A stretch of DNA of 64,000 nucleotides from Acidimicrobium ferrooxidans DSM 10331 (GCA_945900735.1 CAMDJX010000001.1:1-64000), one strand, 5' to 3'. Positions 10,245 to 21,063 are shown, counted from the stretch's first letter. Made by a program: numbers and translations. The notes: generated by a model not told the origin, from the letters alone.

Positions 10245-10691
10245 CTAGTGATGAAGTTCGGGCCATGGGTCGGAACCCTGGGCAGCCCTTGCAATTTTCG
10301 CCAACGTATAGTCGGCAAGGTGATGTCGCATGTGCTCGCCAGCAACATTCCAAATCGCTAGCAAAACGCAGTGACCTTCGTGGTCGCAAGAACCATCCTG
10401 GTGCGGTTGTCCGAAGTCGCCCAATGTGATTGGCCCGTCGGCTGCCGCAATGATTTCGGAAAGCAAAATCTCCTCGGGAGGGCGGGATAGCACGTAGCCG
10501 CCGCCGACTCCACGCTTAGATTTCACAAGACCGGCACCTTTAAGCACGAGCAAAATTTGTTCTAAGTATGGTTGGGGTAGTGCAGTGCGAGCAGCGATGT
10601 CACGAACGGACGTAGGTCCTGTTTCGTCAGCATGTAAGGCCAGTGAAAGCAAGGCTCGACACGCATAATCGCCTCTTGTAGAAACACGCAC
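10245..10691 (-). CDS. Rrf2-family transcriptional regulator
   Basis: RVSTRGDYACRALLSLALHA, RDIAARTALPQPYLEQILLVLKGAGLVKSKRGVGGGYVLSR; CDHEGHC cysteine pair; GTG start at 10691 preferred. Confidence 0.88.
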   Translation of the reverse strand: MRVSTRGDYACRALLSLALHADETGPTSVRDIAARTALPQPYLEQILLVLKGAGLVKSKRGVGGGYVLSRPPEEILLSEIIAAADGPITLGDFGQPHQDGSCDHEGHCVLLAIWNVAGEHMRHHLADYTLAKIARAAQGSDPWPELHH

Positions 10692-10696
10692 AGATG

Positions 10697-10703
10697 TAGT
10701 GTA
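10697..10703. promoter_or_regulatory. Overlapping divergent -10 elements (TAGTGT on + / TACACT on -)
   Basis: TAGTGTA lies exactly 6 nt from ATG 10709 (+) and 6 nt from GTG 10691 (-). Confidence 0.5.
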
Positions 10704-10708
10704 GAACA

Positions 10709-11818
10709 ATGGTTCAACCAAGGCTTCCTCTCTATGCGGGGGGGAATGTGTCGGCAATTATTCCCGCGCTTCTTGGCCCGCAAGGCACACGTGTAATCCC
10801 TACATGGATGCCTGCCCCGGTTGAAGCCGCACGAAGTGTGGTGCTCCTTGTTGTCGACGGCTTAGGGTGGCATCAATTGCAGGCACACAAGCAGTTCGTG
10901 CCGACGCTTTCGTCCATGGTCGGTGGTGCCATAACCACCGTTGCTCCTACAACAACGGTCACTGCCCTCACGTCAATCACCACGGGCTTGGCGCCGGGCG
11001 AACACGGAATGATGGGCTACCGGATGGACATGGGCCGTCAAGTCGTACAAATGCTGAGATGGGCCGACGACAAGGGTGACTTACGTGCCTCGTTTCCTCC
11101 CGAGATTGTGCAACCTACGCCTCCGTTTATGGGGTCGTCGGTTCCAGTGGTGAGCAAAGCCGAGTTTGATAACACTGCGTTCACGGCTGCACACCTGCGC
11201 GGAACCCGTTCGTTCGGGTGGCGAGCTGCATCCAGCATTGCTGTAACGGTCGGGTCATTGCTCCGTGCAGGACAAAAATTTGTGTATGCGTATTACGACG
11301 GAGTCGACAAAATTGCACACGAGCGTGGTTTCGGCGAGTTCTACGAAGCAGAACTTCGAACAGTGGATCGTTTAATTGGCGACATAGCCGAACAACTCAC
11401 CCCAGATTCGGTGCTGGTCGTTACTGCCGATCATGGTCAAGTACATGTGGGCAGTAACACCATCGTTCCGCACTCAGATGTTGTAGCGGGGGTTTCCTAT
11501 CAATCAGGCGAAGGTCGCTTTAGGTGGTTGCACACAAAAGGTGGGGCAACCGAAGATGTTTTGGCGGCAGCAAAATCCCACTATGGAGATGTCGCGTGGA
11601 TTGTTTCGCGCGATGAGGCAATCGACGGGGGATGGTTCGGCCCCCGCGTTACCGATGCGGCGAGAAAGCGGCTCGGGGACGTGGCGCTCCTTCCATTCAC
11701 GGACACCAGTTTTGAAGACGCCGGCGATACCGGGCCTTTTCAACTCATCTGTCGCCATGGTTCGCTTACCGAGGCCGAAGTTGATGTGCCGCTGTTGGCG
11801 CTTCGCAGTCACTCCTGA
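10709..11818 (+). CDS. Alkaline phosphatase / type I phosphodiesterase (nucleotide pyrophosphatase) family protein
   Basis: VVLLVVDGLGWHQL, TTVTALTSITTGLAPGEHGMMGYRM, VVTADHGQV motifs. Confidence 0.85.
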   Translation: MVQPRLPLYAGGNVSAIIPALLGPQGTRVIPTWMPAPVEAARSVVLLVVDGLGWHQLQAHKQFVPTLSSMVGGAITTVAPTTTVTALTSITTGLAPGEHGMMGYRMDMGRQVVQMLRWADDKGDLRASFPPEIVQPTPPFMGSSVPVVSKAEFDNTAFTAAHLRGTRSFGWRAASSIAVTVGSLLRAGQKFVYAYYDGVDKIAHERGFGEFYEAELRTVDRLIGDIAEQLTPDSVLVVTADHGQVHVGSNTIVPHSDVVAGVSYQSGEGRFRWLHTKGGATEDVLAAAKSHYGDVAWIVSRDEAIDGGWFGPRVTDAARKRLGDVALLPFTDTSFEDAGDTGPFQLICRHGSLTEAEVDVPLLALRSHS

Positions 11819-11870
11819 CCGAACAGGTCACTGCTAAAGTCGGCGTTCCGCCAGCCTGAAGGAGTTTGCC

Positions 11871-14800
11871 TTGGGGGATTCATTCACCCATTTGCACGTG
11901 CACACGGAGTTCTCCATGTTGGACGGCGCTTCACGTCTGAATGAACTCGTCGGTAAGGCGAGCGAAGAGGGCATGCCAGCACTCGGCATCACCGACCATG
12001 GCAACATGTACGGAATTCTCGACTTCTATCGCGAATGTAATGAACACGGCATTAAGCCCATTATTGGCACCGAGGCCTACATGGCCCACGAGCATCGCTC
12101 GGAGCGGCCTAGTCGTCGCGGGAAGATCGACGACTCTGGTGGCGATACCGAAACTGGCGGGAAGGTGTATTACCACCTGACGTTGCTCGCCGAAAACAAC
12201 GACGGTTACAAAAACTTGATCAAGTTGTCCAGCCTTGCTTTTTTGGAGGGCTACTACTACCAGCCCCGAATGGACTGGGAGCTTCTCGCACGCCATAGCA
12301 AGGGGCTCATTGCAACGAGCGGCTGCTTGGGCGGGCACGTGCTGCAGCGCCTGATGAAGGGTGATGTTGCTGGGGCGCAACAGTGTGCGGGAAGATTGCA
12401 AGAGATATTCGGCAAAGACAATTTCTTTATTGAACTACAAGATCACGGCATTGCCGAACAGCGCCAGACCAACCCGCAGCTTGTAGAACTTGCAAAAAAG
12501 ATCGGTGCGCCACTGTTGGCCACCAACGACACCCACTACACGCATAAGCATGATCATGAAGCCCATGACGCATTGCTCTGCGTACAAACCGGATGCACCA
12601 TTGCAGATCCGAACCGATTCAAGTTTGAAGGCACCGAGCATTATCTGAAATCGGCACACGAAATGCGTTACCTCTTTCGTGAGCAGCCAACAGCATGCGA
12701 CAACACGCTGTGGATTGCCGAGCGTGCAAACGTAGAGATCGAGTTTGGGAAGCCAGTTCTTCCTAACTTTGAGTTGCCCGCAGGTTTCGCTGACGAGACT
12801 GCATATCTCAAGCACTTAACGATGGAAGGCGCTTCTAAGCGGTGGGGCGCATCGATCCCGCCGTCCGTTGTCGAACGATTGGGTTACGAACTCAAAGTCA
12901 TCTCAGACATGGGGTTCAGCTCCTATTTCCTCATCGTGTGGGACTTGATTCGTTATGCGCATGAACAAAACATTCGAGTCGGCCCGGGCCGTGGTTCCGC
13001 CGCTGGTTGTGCCGTTGCTTACTGTTTGCAAATAACCAATATGGACCCAATTAAATACGATTTGTTGTTCGAACGTTTTTTGAATCCCAGCCGCGTGTCG
13101 ATGCCCGACATCGACATGGACTTTGACTCGCGCTATCGCGATCAAATGATCAAATATGCAGCCGACAAATATGGCCGCGATCATGTTGCCCAAATCATTA
13201 CATTTGGCACCATTAAGTCACGCAACGCGGTACGCGATGCCGCTCGAGTCTTGGGCTATCCGTATGCCCTCGGCGACAAGATTGCCAAGCTCATGCCGCC
13301 AGTGGTGATGGGCCGTGACACTCCTTTGAAATATTGTTTCGAAGAGGACAAGCTTGACAAAGAACACCGTGCTGGTTTTCAAGCTGCGGCCGAACTTCGT
13401 GATCTATGCGATGTTGACCAAGACGTCAAACGGATCATGGACGTTGCTCGAGGACTCGAGGGTCTCAAGCGATCGGTCGGAATCCATGCGGCTGCAATGG
13501 TGATCACGAAAGAGCCGCTCACCGAATACTTGCCAGTCCAACGCAAGCCGGAACAGGGTCAAAAGCCAGAGGACGCGCCAGTAGTCACGCAATACGAAAT
13601 GCACGGCGTGGAAGCACTCGGGCTTCTCAAGATGGACATCTTGGGTCTTCGCAACTTGGATGTTTTGTCGGACGCAAATGAGATGATTCGAGCCAAACGG
13701 GATCCCAATTTTGATATTGACAACATACCTATGGACGACAAGTCGACTTATGCGCTTCTTTCGCGTGGCGACACCATCGGTGTGTTCCAGCTGGAATCAC
13801 CGCCGATGCGGGCGCTTCTACGTTCGTTGATTCCGGAACGTTTCGAAGACCTTTCTGCAGTGTTGGCTCTCTATCGTCCTGGCCCGATGAGCGCAAATAT
13901 GCACAACGACTTCGCGGACTTTAAAAATAAGCGCAAAAAGAACACCTATTTCCATCCCGATGCAGAAGAGACCCTTGGCGACACTTTTGGGCTCATGATC
14001 TACCAGGAAAGCCTCATGCGCGTTGCCCAGAAATTTGCTGGCTACTCGCTTGCAGAGGCTGACAACCTTCGTAAGGCTTGCGCAAAGAAGGTGCCCAAGT
14101 TGATGGAGGAGCAGCGCGAGACGTTTGAAGCGGGTTGCGATCGCCTTGGTTACGGCAAAAAATTGGGTGAGGAGCTCTTCGATGTCATTGTCAAATTCGC
14201 CGATTATGCGTTCGCGAAGAGCCACGCATATGGCTATGGCCTCATTTCCTATCAGACGGCTTATCTGAAGGCTCATTTTCCTGTCGAGTACATGGCGTGT
14301 TTGTTAACAAGCGTAAAAACCAACTACGAAAAAGCGGCCACGTATCTCTCGGATGCACGCACGAGCAACATCACCGTGCTCACACCAGACATCAACAAAT
14401 CTGGTGTCAACTTCGAACCAGTCGTGGTGGATGATGTAACCAAAATCGCCTTTGGGCTTTCCGGTATTCGCAACGTCGGAGAAGCGCTAGTTGGTTTGGT
14501 GGTTCAGTATCGAAACGAACATGGGCCATTTGAATCTTTTTATGACTTCGCCGAACGAGTGCCTGAGCAGGTGCTGAACAAGCGTGCGGTCGAGTCGCTG
14601 ATCAAGGCGGGCGCGTTCGACAATTTGGGCCATCCGCGCAAGGGTTTGTTGGCCGTGTTCGAGTCGGTCATTGACACGACAATGGCGAGGCGTCGCGAAC
14701 GGGATCAGGGCGTGATGAGTTTGTTCGGTGATTTGGGAGAAACAGCAGAAGGTTTCTCGGAACGACAAGTCATTCCTGATTTACAATTTGATAAAGCGGA

Positions 14801-15407
14801 GCAGTTGAAGTTTGAAAAAGAGATGCTTGGTTTGTACGTTTCTGATCACCCGTTGATGGGTATTGAAGGCGCACTACGACGAAGAGTAGATTGTTCCATT
14901 CCAGATGCGCTCGAATCGGCGGACGGTGCCTTCGTCGTGATCGGTGGGATCATCAATAATCTCAAACGGCGCTACACACGCAAGGGCGACCAAATGGCCA
15001 CGTTTGATCTCGAGGATTTGCAGGGATCAATTGAAGTTACGGTGTTTCCAAAGACGCTCGAAAAATATGGGCATCAGTTAGTTGACGACATCATTGTCTC
15101 AGTGAAGGGACGACTAGATCGACGAGACGACTCTCGGGTTGGTTTCATGGCTATGGACGTCACGGTGCTCGAGGGGCTTCGCGTTCTTCAAGAGGCTCTA
15201 CACATCAAGGTTGCGGCGCAGGCTATTACCGAGACAATGATTGATGACTTAAAGGCCACACTGAGCGAGCATCCAGGCAATTCGCCCGTGTTCCTTCATG
15301 TCGCTGGCGACAAAGCCCTTCGCCTCAGTAGCGAGTTCGATGTCAACCTGGACCGAGTTATTGGCCAGTTGCGAGCAACGTTTGGTGATGCTGCGTACAT
15401 CGCCTGA
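11871..15407 (+). CDS. dnaE: DNA polymerase III subunit alpha
   Basis: PHP domain FTHLHVHTEFSMLDGA; VGPGRGSAAG, PDIDMDFD; 1178 aa; GAAGGAG before TTG start. Confidence 0.97.
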   Translation: MGDSFTHLHVHTEFSMLDGASRLNELVGKASEEGMPALGITDHGNMYGILDFYRECNEHGIKPIIGTEAYMAHEHRSERPSRRGKIDDSGGDTETGGKVYYHLTLLAENNDGYKNLIKLSSLAFLEGYYYQPRMDWELLARHSKGLIATSGCLGGHVLQRLMKGDVAGAQQCAGRLQEIFGKDNFFIELQDHGIAEQRQTNPQLVELAKKIGAPLLATNDTHYTHKHDHEAHDALLCVQTGCTIADPNRFKFEGTEHYLKSAHEMRYLFREQPTACDNTLWIAERANVEIEFGKPVLPNFELPAGFADETAYLKHLTMEGASKRWGASIPPSVVERLGYELKVISDMGFSSYFLIVWDLIRYAHEQNIRVGPGRGSAAGCAVAYCLQITNMDPIKYDLLFERFLNPSRVSMPDIDMDFDSRYRDQMIKYAADKYGRDHVAQIITFGTIKSRNAVRDAARVLGYPYALGDKIAKLMPPVVMGRDTPLKYCFEEDKLDKEHRAGFQAAAELRDLCDVDQDVKRIMDVARGLEGLKRSVGIHAAAMVITKEPLTEYLPVQRKPEQGQKPEDAPVVTQYEMHGVEALGLLKMDILGLRNLDVLSDANEMIRAKRDPNFDIDNIPMDDKSTYALLSRGDTIGVFQLESPPMRALLRSLIPERFEDLSAVLALYRPGPMSANMHNDFADFKNKRKKNTYFHPDAEETLGDTFGLMIYQESLMRVAQKFAGYSLAEADNLRKACAKKVPKLMEEQRETFEAGCDRLGYGKKLGEELFDVIVKFADYAFAKSHAYGYGLISYQTAYLKAHFPVEYMACLLTSVKTNYEKAATYLSDARTSNITVLTPDINKSGVNFEPVVVDDVTKIAFGLSGIRNVGEALVGLVVQYRNEHGPFESFYDFAERVPEQVLNKRAVESLIKAGAFDNLGHPRKGLLAVFESVIDTTMARRRERDQGVMSLFGDLGETAEGFSERQVIPDLQFDKAEQLKFEKEMLGLYVSDHPLMGIEGALRRRVDCSIPDALESADGAFVVIGGIINNLKRRYTRKGDQMATFDLEDLQGSIEVTVFPKTLEKYGHQLVDDIIVSVKGRLDRRDDSRVGFMAMDVTVLEGLRVLQEALHIKVAAQAITETMIDDLKATLSEHPGNSPVFLHVAGDKALRLSSEFDVNLDRVIGQLRATFGDAAYIA

Positions 15408-15449
15408 TGTACCTGTCCGAAAGCCTTTTTTTGCTGGCAGAATAGAGAT

Positions 15450-16115
15450 ATGTCAGTTGAGGTAGATACACGAGATTGTGCGTCCCTTACAGAAATCGAA
15501 TTAGAGGAATTAGCTGCCCTCGGTGGTGCCTTTGGTCTCGCTCACATAACGAAGGCAAAAGAAGACTGGGTGCTTTTCACCAGCGCTCATATTGATGGCA
15601 AATTGCATGGTTTCACATTCTCGACGCTCGAGCGCATTGGTGGCACGCCGTGTGTCTTGCTCGGCATGATGAGCATCAAACGAACTGGAAAGCGTGATTC
15701 TGTGCTCAAAGGGCTCATGTCTGAGGCCTATCACCGCGCGCTGATGGCTTTCCCCGATGAGGACGTAGTTGTTGGATCAAGGTTTGCTAGCGCCGACGCG
15801 CTTGAGGCATTTAAGTCGTTAACTGAACTCATTCCAAGGCCGGGGCATCGCGCTGTGGGCGAAGAGCGCGCATGGGGCAAGCGTTTGGCGCGGCGCTTCG
15901 GTGTCGAATCTGCTTACGACGACCAGACATTTGTTGTCAAAGCAAACGGCACCGGTGGCTTTCTTGACCACGAGTCAACTAAGCCCGAGAAAGTTCACCA
16001 AGACATCGCCGATCAGTTCAAGCCAGTGCCAAAGGCAAAGGGCGGAACATTGATCGTTCATGGTTGGACAATGGCCGAAGTTCTGGCAAAACTCGGCAAG
16101 CTCGATAAGCAATAG
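15450..16115 (+). CDS. Protein of unknown function
   Basis: Complete 221 aa ORF, co-directional between dnaE and nitroreductase; no family recognised. Confidence 0.7.
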   Translation: MSVEVDTRDCASLTEIELEELAALGGAFGLAHITKAKEDWVLFTSAHIDGKLHGFTFSTLERIGGTPCVLLGMMSIKRTGKRDSVLKGLMSEAYHRALMAFPDEDVVVGSRFASADALEAFKSLTELIPRPGHRAVGEERAWGKRLARRFGVESAYDDQTFVVKANGTGGFLDHESTKPEKVHQDIADQFKPVPKAKGGTLIVHGWTMAEVLAKLGKLDKQ

Positions 16116-16124
16116 CGAGTAACG

Positions 16125-16727
16125 GTGCAGTTTGCCGACGTAGTGCGAAGCCGGCGAATGACTCGGGCATTCTCTGCGCAAAGCGTAGACCCATTGGTCA
16201 TCTCTTCATTGGTAGACCTTGCTTCGAGAGCTCCCTCAGCAGGCAAGACTCAGGGCTGGCATTTGGTTGTCCTGCAAGGAAGTGATGTCCCAAAATTCTG
16301 GGATGACACACTCCCAACTAGTCGTCGAGAGGCCTTTCGTTTCAAAAAGCTTCTGGATGCTCCGATTATCGCGCTTCCATTCGCCGATCCAAATGCATAT
16401 GTCGAGCGTTACTCCCTCCCAGACAAAAAGCAAACTGGTCTTGGCGCTGGTGTGGATGCGTGGCCTACTCCATACTGGACAGTTGATACTTCGTTCGCGG
16501 TAATGACACTGTTGCATGCTGCGCACGATTTGGGTTTAGGTGCATTGTTCTTCGCTGTATTCAACGGGGAAAGCGAGCTACGTGCCCGTTTGGAAGTTCC
16601 CGAACATATGCAGCTACTGGGTGCAGTAGCAATTGGTTGGCCGTCGGTCGAGGAATCGGCAGTTGGTGCTAGTGCTCAACGTCAAAGACGGAATCCTGAC
16701 GAGATCATTCACTACTCCAAGTGGTGA
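16125..16727 (+). CDS. Nitroreductase family protein
   Basis: VVRSRRMTRAFSAQSVDPLVISSLVDLASRAPSAGKTQGWHLVVL; AHDLGLGALFFAVF. Confidence 0.88.
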   Translation: MQFADVVRSRRMTRAFSAQSVDPLVISSLVDLASRAPSAGKTQGWHLVVLQGSDVPKFWDDTLPTSRREAFRFKKLLDAPIIALPFADPNAYVERYSLPDKKQTGLGAGVDAWPTPYWTVDTSFAVMTLLHAAHDLGLGALFFAVFNGESELRARLEVPEHMQLLGAVAIGWPSVEESAVGASAQRQRRNPDEIIHYSKW

Positions 16728-16740
16728 AGTAATTACTTCA
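16725..16740. repeat. Perfect 16-bp palindrome at convergent gene ends
   Basis: TGAAGTAATTACTTCA contains the stop codons of both flanking genes. Confidence 0.75.
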
Positions 16741-18727
16741 GTGCCTCGCGCAATGCTTCGACGAATTCTGCAGGGTTACTACTTGGAGACATACAGGAAT
16801 ATTGTTTGCAGACATAGGCCAAGTCTGGTTTTCGGTGGGCAAAGAGTGGGGAGTCGTAGGTTTCTCCCCATGCAATTACCGCCGTTGGTAGCCAGCGCTT
16901 ATTGAATTCTCGAAGTAGATCGTTTCGTGAACCTGTGATCACAACTTCTGTAACACCAACGTGTCGTAGATGAACTGCGTTGAGGAGATTGCTAAATGCG
17001 GTTGGCGCACTTGTGGAGATACGCGAAAGAAGGCGCAAAATACTGTCGGCGTAACGCGCGTATCTTTCTTCGCCAGAGAGCGAAGCAAGGCGATAGAGGG
17101 CGTTAGCGGACGTCGAATTCGCCGACGGTGTGGCGTTATCCATGACGTCTTTCTGACGCACGATGAGAGCTTCTCCGGTTTTCGGCGTTGTAAAGACTCC
17201 ACCGCGTTCGTCGTCCCAATAATTCTCCAAGAGACTGTCGGCGGTTTCTCGAGCATATGACATCCATTTTGCTTGTCCGCTCGCTTCGCAAAGACGCGTG
17301 AACGCGTCTATCAGGTGGGCAATGTCTGCTGCGAGTGCATGATGACGAGCCTTAGGCTCGCCGCTGTCGTGCCAGCTTCGTTTCCAAACACCGTTTTGGT
17401 CGCGCAAATTGCTCACGAGGAATTCACCGTTCTTCAGTGCGGCCTCGAGCCAATCGGCACGATCCAATAGCGATGCTGCCTCCGCAATCGTTGAAAGCAT
17501 CATTGCATTCCACTCGGTTACCACCTTGTCGTCGAGACCTGGCCTCGCACGGGTATTGCGGTGGTCAAACATAATTCTGCGTGCTTGTTCGACATCCGCA
17601 GGGCGAGTGATGTCGCCGCGATGATTTAGTCGGGAAGGAATGTTTGAGCCCTCGAAGTTTCCTTCTTCGGTTATCTCGTACCAATCGAGTGCTTGCTGGG
17701 TCAAATGGGAAGGCAGCACATCGTTAACTTGTTGTTTGCTCCAGACATAGAAATGTCCTTCGTGGCTGTGTCCATTGTCGTCCAAAGAGTCGGCGTCTTC
17801 GGCGCTAAAGAAGCCTCCTTCTGGGTGTCGCAAATCTCGAAGTACATAGTCAATAATTTCTGACGCGACATCGAGCCAGTTCTTTCTTCCAAAGACGATG
17901 CCCGCGTGCAGATATATCCTTGCAAGTAGTGCTTGGTCGTAGAGCATTTTTTCAAAGTGCGGAACCAGCCATTTCTCATCGACGCTGTACCGAGAGAATC
18001 CACCCCCGATGTGGTCGTACATTCCGCCAGATGCCATCGCGTCGAGCGTTGTCGTGATGATTGTCTGAATCTCATCGGATTCGCTATTGAGTACTTCTCG
18101 AAGCAGTAGTTCAAGGCTCATTGTGCTTGGAAACTTGGGAGCCGAGCCGAATCCGCCCCAATGCGGGTCAAAACTATTTCGAAGTTGAGCAACTGCGCCA
18201 CTGAAAACATCAATACTTGGAAGATCTGCGGCTTGCTCGATCTTGGTCGTTCGCTCAAGTGATTCCATTAGGGCAAGAACATTGCTCTCGATGTCACTGC
18301 GGCGGTCTCTCCATGCATCGTTGATGGCATTCATGAGTTGCAAAAACGAGGGTTTGGGAAAGTACGTTCCTCCATAGAAGGGCTTGCCCTCTGGGGTAAG
18401 AAAAACGGTCATTGGCCAGCCGCCCCGTCCCGTCATTGCTTGCACCGCATCCATGTAGATGGCGTCCACATCGGGCCGCTCTTCGCGATCCACCTTGACG
18501 TTGACGAAAAGCGTGTTCATCAACGTTGCCGTCTCCACGTCTTCAAAGCATTCATGTGCCATGACGTGGCACCAATGGCAAGCCGAGTAACCCACGGATA
18601 GCAGGACGGGAACATTCCGACGCTTGGCTTGATCGAAGGCCTCTTCGCCCCATGCATACCAGTCGACAGGGTTGTCGCGGTGCTGGCGCAGGTACGGGCT
18701 TGTTTCATTTTCGAGACGATTAGTCAT
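16733..18727 (-). CDS. Thioredoxin domain-containing protein, DUF255/YyaL family
   Basis: [29 protein letters not shown] and [17 protein letters not shown]. Confidence 0.93.
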   Translation of the reverse strand: MTNRLENETSPYLRQHRDNPVDWYAWGEEAFDQAKRRNVPVLLSVGYSACHWCHVMAHECFEDVETATLMNTLFVNVKVDREERPDVDAIYMDAVQAMTGRGGWPMTVFLTPEGKPFYGGTYFPKPSFLQLMNAINDAWRDRRSDIESNVLALMESLERTTKIEQAADLPSIDVFSGAVAQLRNSFDPHWGGFGSAPKFPSTMSLELLLREVLNSESDEIQTIITTTLDAMASGGMYDHIGGGFSRYSVDEKWLVPHFEKMLYDQALLARIYLHAGIVFGRKNWLDVASEIIDYVLRDLRHPEGGFFSAEDADSLDDNGHSHEGHFYVWSKQQVNDVLPSHLTQQALDWYEITEEGNFEGSNIPSRLNHRGDITRPADVEQARRIMFDHRNTRARPGLDDKVVTEWNAMMLSTIAEAASLLDRADWLEAALKNGEFLVSNLRDQNGVWKRSWHDSGEPKARHHALAADIAHLIDAFTRLCEASGQAKWMSYARETADSLLENYWDDERGGVFTTPKTGEALIVRQKDVMDNATPSANSTSANALYRLASLSGEERYARYADSILRLLSRISTSAPTAFSNLLNAVHLRHVGVTEVVITGSRNDLLREFNKRWLPTAVIAWGETYDSPLFAHRKPDLAYVCKQYSCMSPSSNPAEFVEALREALK

Positions 18728-18755
18728 GAGTGTTTCCTTTGCGCGAAAGAAATGT

Positions 18756-20249
18756 TTAGTTGACTGGAAGCAACATCGTGAAGCCGAGCGCTGGGAACGG
18801 TGCAGCAGCCTTAATCGAAACCTTTAACTTGCAGGAGGTTGCGTTAGTAGAGGCCACGATTGTCTTCGGCTTGACCACACAGTTTTTGTCTAACGAAGTA
18901 ATCGATAGCTTGCCCTTTGAAGCCGTTCCGATGAGTAAATCGATGGGTGTCTTCGAACCCGGTGTCACTGATGAAGTCTTGGCCCAAACTCCCGATTCAG
19001 CTCCATTCGTCGAGGAGAAAAATGTTCCAGTTGAGAGTGTGACCGAGAATCGAAGAAACTTGCGTAAGTCACGCACTGTTGTCTGGTAACTAGGTGCAAC
19101 CGCATTCTTGATTTCAACGCAATCGGCCGGCTTGTTGGTGGCCGCCAATCCTGGTTCGTTGCATCTGTACCACTGCATTTTGGTGTTTGAAGCTGCGGTC
19201 ATGGCGCTTCCCAGCGCAACATCTCCGATGTGTCCACTAGTGATGAAAGTCGGAGTCACTGACGACGGGAAGAGTTTGAAAAGTTCGACGAATGCAGCTG
19301 GAAGATTGACTAGTCCAGCACCGAAAGTTGCGTCTCGACCGGCAACACCCAAATCGGTGGCTGTGCGCAGCAAAATATCTCGCACTTGTGTCGATGTGAT
19401 TGTTGGCTGCGCGGAGAAGAGGAGTGCCGCCGCGCCGCTGATGAAGGCGGCCGACATGCTCGTGCCATTTAAGGCCTTGTATCCACCAAGAGCTGTAGAG
19501 AGGATGTTTACGCCTGGCGCGGCAATGTCGATGTAGTCGCCGCGCTGAGCAAAGATCCCTACGTTGTTGTTGATATCGGTCGATGTGACAGCAAGCGTGA
19601 GATCGGATGCCGCGGGCCATTTAGGAGCTGCGTCTGCAAATCCGTTTCCCGATGCTGCGACGACCAGAACGCCTTTGTCCACTGCATATTGAATGGCGCT
19701 TGTAAGGGAGGTGCTTTCAATCGAGCCGCCCAGAGACAAATTGATGACGCGCACGCCACTGTCGGCTGCAAATCGGATGCCGCGTGCAACATCTCGCGAA
19801 TCCCCAGACCCTTCAGAATCGAGCACGTGAATCGGAAGGATTCGAGCTTTAGGTGCCACTCCGGCAACGCCAATGCCGTTATCCGCAACTGCACCAATGA
19901 TGCCTGCAACGTGCGTGCCATGACCATCTTTTAGGTCGACGTCGGAAGCCCCATCACTTTCGATGAGAGAGAAGAAGGTTCGGCCCGCATCCAAATTTGT
20001 AGTGAGGTCGGGGTGAGGTCCGCTGCCGCTGTCAACAACCGCCACGGTTACTCCGGCGCCCTGTGTAAATTGCCAAACTTGTGGAGCGCCAATTGCACTG
20101 AGACCCCATTGTTGAGCAGCGAACGGGGCGGTTGGCGATGTGCTTGCAGCGGCGAACGTGGTGTCTACATTTACTACCGCTAAACAGATAGCGCTTGCGA
20201 CAACAGCACGAACAACATTGCGTCGAACAACTGTTGATACAGGGTTCAA
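18756..20249 (-). CDS. Secreted S8 (subtilisin-like) serine protease with C-terminal extension
   Basis: Catalytic D ([14 protein letters not shown]), H ([12 protein letters not shown]), S ([18 protein letters not shown]); N-terminal signal-like segment. Confidence 0.92.
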   Translation of the reverse strand: MNPVSTVVRRNVVRAVVASAICLAVVNVDTTFAAASTSPTAPFAAQQWGLSAIGAPQVWQFTQGAGVTVAVVDSGSGPHPDLTTNLDAGRTFFSLIESDGASDVDLKDGHGTHVAGIIGAVADNGIGVAGVAPKARILPIHVLDSEGSGDSRDVARGIRFAADSGVRVINLSLGGSIESTSLTSAIQYAVDKGVLVVAASGNGFADAAPKWPAASDLTLAVTSTDINNNVGIFAQRGDYIDIAAPGVNILSTALGGYKALNGTSMSAAFISGAAALLFSAQPTITSTQVRDILLRTATDLGVAGRDATFGAGLVNLPAAFVELFKLFPSSVTPTFITSGHIGDVALGSAMTAASNTKMQWYRCNEPGLAATNKPADCVEIKNAVAPSYQTTVRDLRKFLRFSVTLSTGTFFSSTNGAESGVWAKTSSVTPGSKTPIDLLIGTASKGKLSITSLDKNCVVKPKTIVASTNATSCKLKVSIKAAAPFPALGFTMLLPVN

Positions 20250-21017
20250 TTAGACACCCATTGCGTGATAGCCGCCATCAACATGAACAACTTCGGCGGT
20301 AGTGGCTGGGAACCAGTCTGAAAGCAGAGCCACACATGCTCTTGCAACGGCGGTCGAGTCGTTGACATCCCAGCCCAAAGGAGAGCGAACATCCCAAACA
20401 TCTTCGAAAGTCTTAAATCCTGGGATTGATTTTGCGGCCATAGTTTTTATTGGGCCCGCAGCCACAAGATTGCATCGGATATTTTTCCCACCCAACTCTT
20501 TCGCCAAATATCGGCTCGTTGATTCGAGCGCCGACTTTGCGACTCCCATCCAGTTGTATGCGGGCCAAGCAACGGTGTTGTCAAAATCAAGCCCAACAAA
20601 CGAACCACCGGCAGTCATCAACGGCGCAAACGCATCTGCGAGGGTTTTCAACGAATAAGCAGAAATCTGCATGGCGATGGCGACGTCATTCCATTTGGCC
20701 GCCATGAAGTCGTCGCCTAAGCAAACTGCTGGAGCGAATCCAATCGAATGCAGGACGCCGTCGACTCGTCCAAGGTGCTGCAGGGCGGCGGCCCGCGCCG
20801 ACTCCACGTGCTCTTCGACTGTGACATCAAATTCGACAACAGGTACAGGTGTGTCCAATTTCCGCGCTGTCCGCTCGGTTATTGACATGCCCCGACCCGC
20901 CCCAGTGAGCAATACGTTGGCTCCCTCGCGTTGTGCCAACTGCGCGACCCCGAAGGCCAGCGAGGCATCGGTGAGGACTCCGGTGACGACAATATTCTTC
21001 CCAGTCAAAATTCCCAT
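20250..21017 (-). CDS. fabI: Enoyl-[acyl-carrier-protein] reductase, InhA/FabI type
   Basis: MGILTGKNIVVTGVLTDASLAFGVA; FDNTVAWPAYNWMGVAKSALESTSRYLAKELG. Confidence 0.93.
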   Translation of the reverse strand: MGILTGKNIVVTGVLTDASLAFGVAQLAQREGANVLLTGAGRGMSITERTARKLDTPVPVVEFDVTVEEHVESARAAALQHLGRVDGVLHSIGFAPAVCLGDDFMAAKWNDVAIAMQISAYSLKTLADAFAPLMTAGGSFVGLDFDNTVAWPAYNWMGVAKSALESTSRYLAKELGGKNIRCNLVAAGPIKTMAAKSIPGFKTFEDVWDVRSPLGWDVNDSTAVARACVALLSDWFPATTAEVVHVDGGYHAMGV

Positions 21018-21063
21018 GGCTATGACCGTAGTTGGCGACACCCGTTTGTGTAAGGCTTGCTAT

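Noticed and set aside
11816-11830. TGACC-GAACA-GGTCA inverted repeat at the phosphodiesterase stop codon, upstream of dnaE
   Set aside because: Short (5-bp arms) and includes the stop codon; could easily be chance.
18733-18752. Near-palindrome TTTCCTTTGCGCGAAAGAAA between the S8 and DUF255 genes
   Set aside because: Has a mismatch and a G-T pair, and on the minus strand overlaps an AAAGGA ribosome-binding site for the DUF255 gene, which explains part of it.
20671-21063. N-terminal extension of the npdG ORF
   Set aside because: Runs antisense through fabI; the Rossmann motif begins at ATG 21064.
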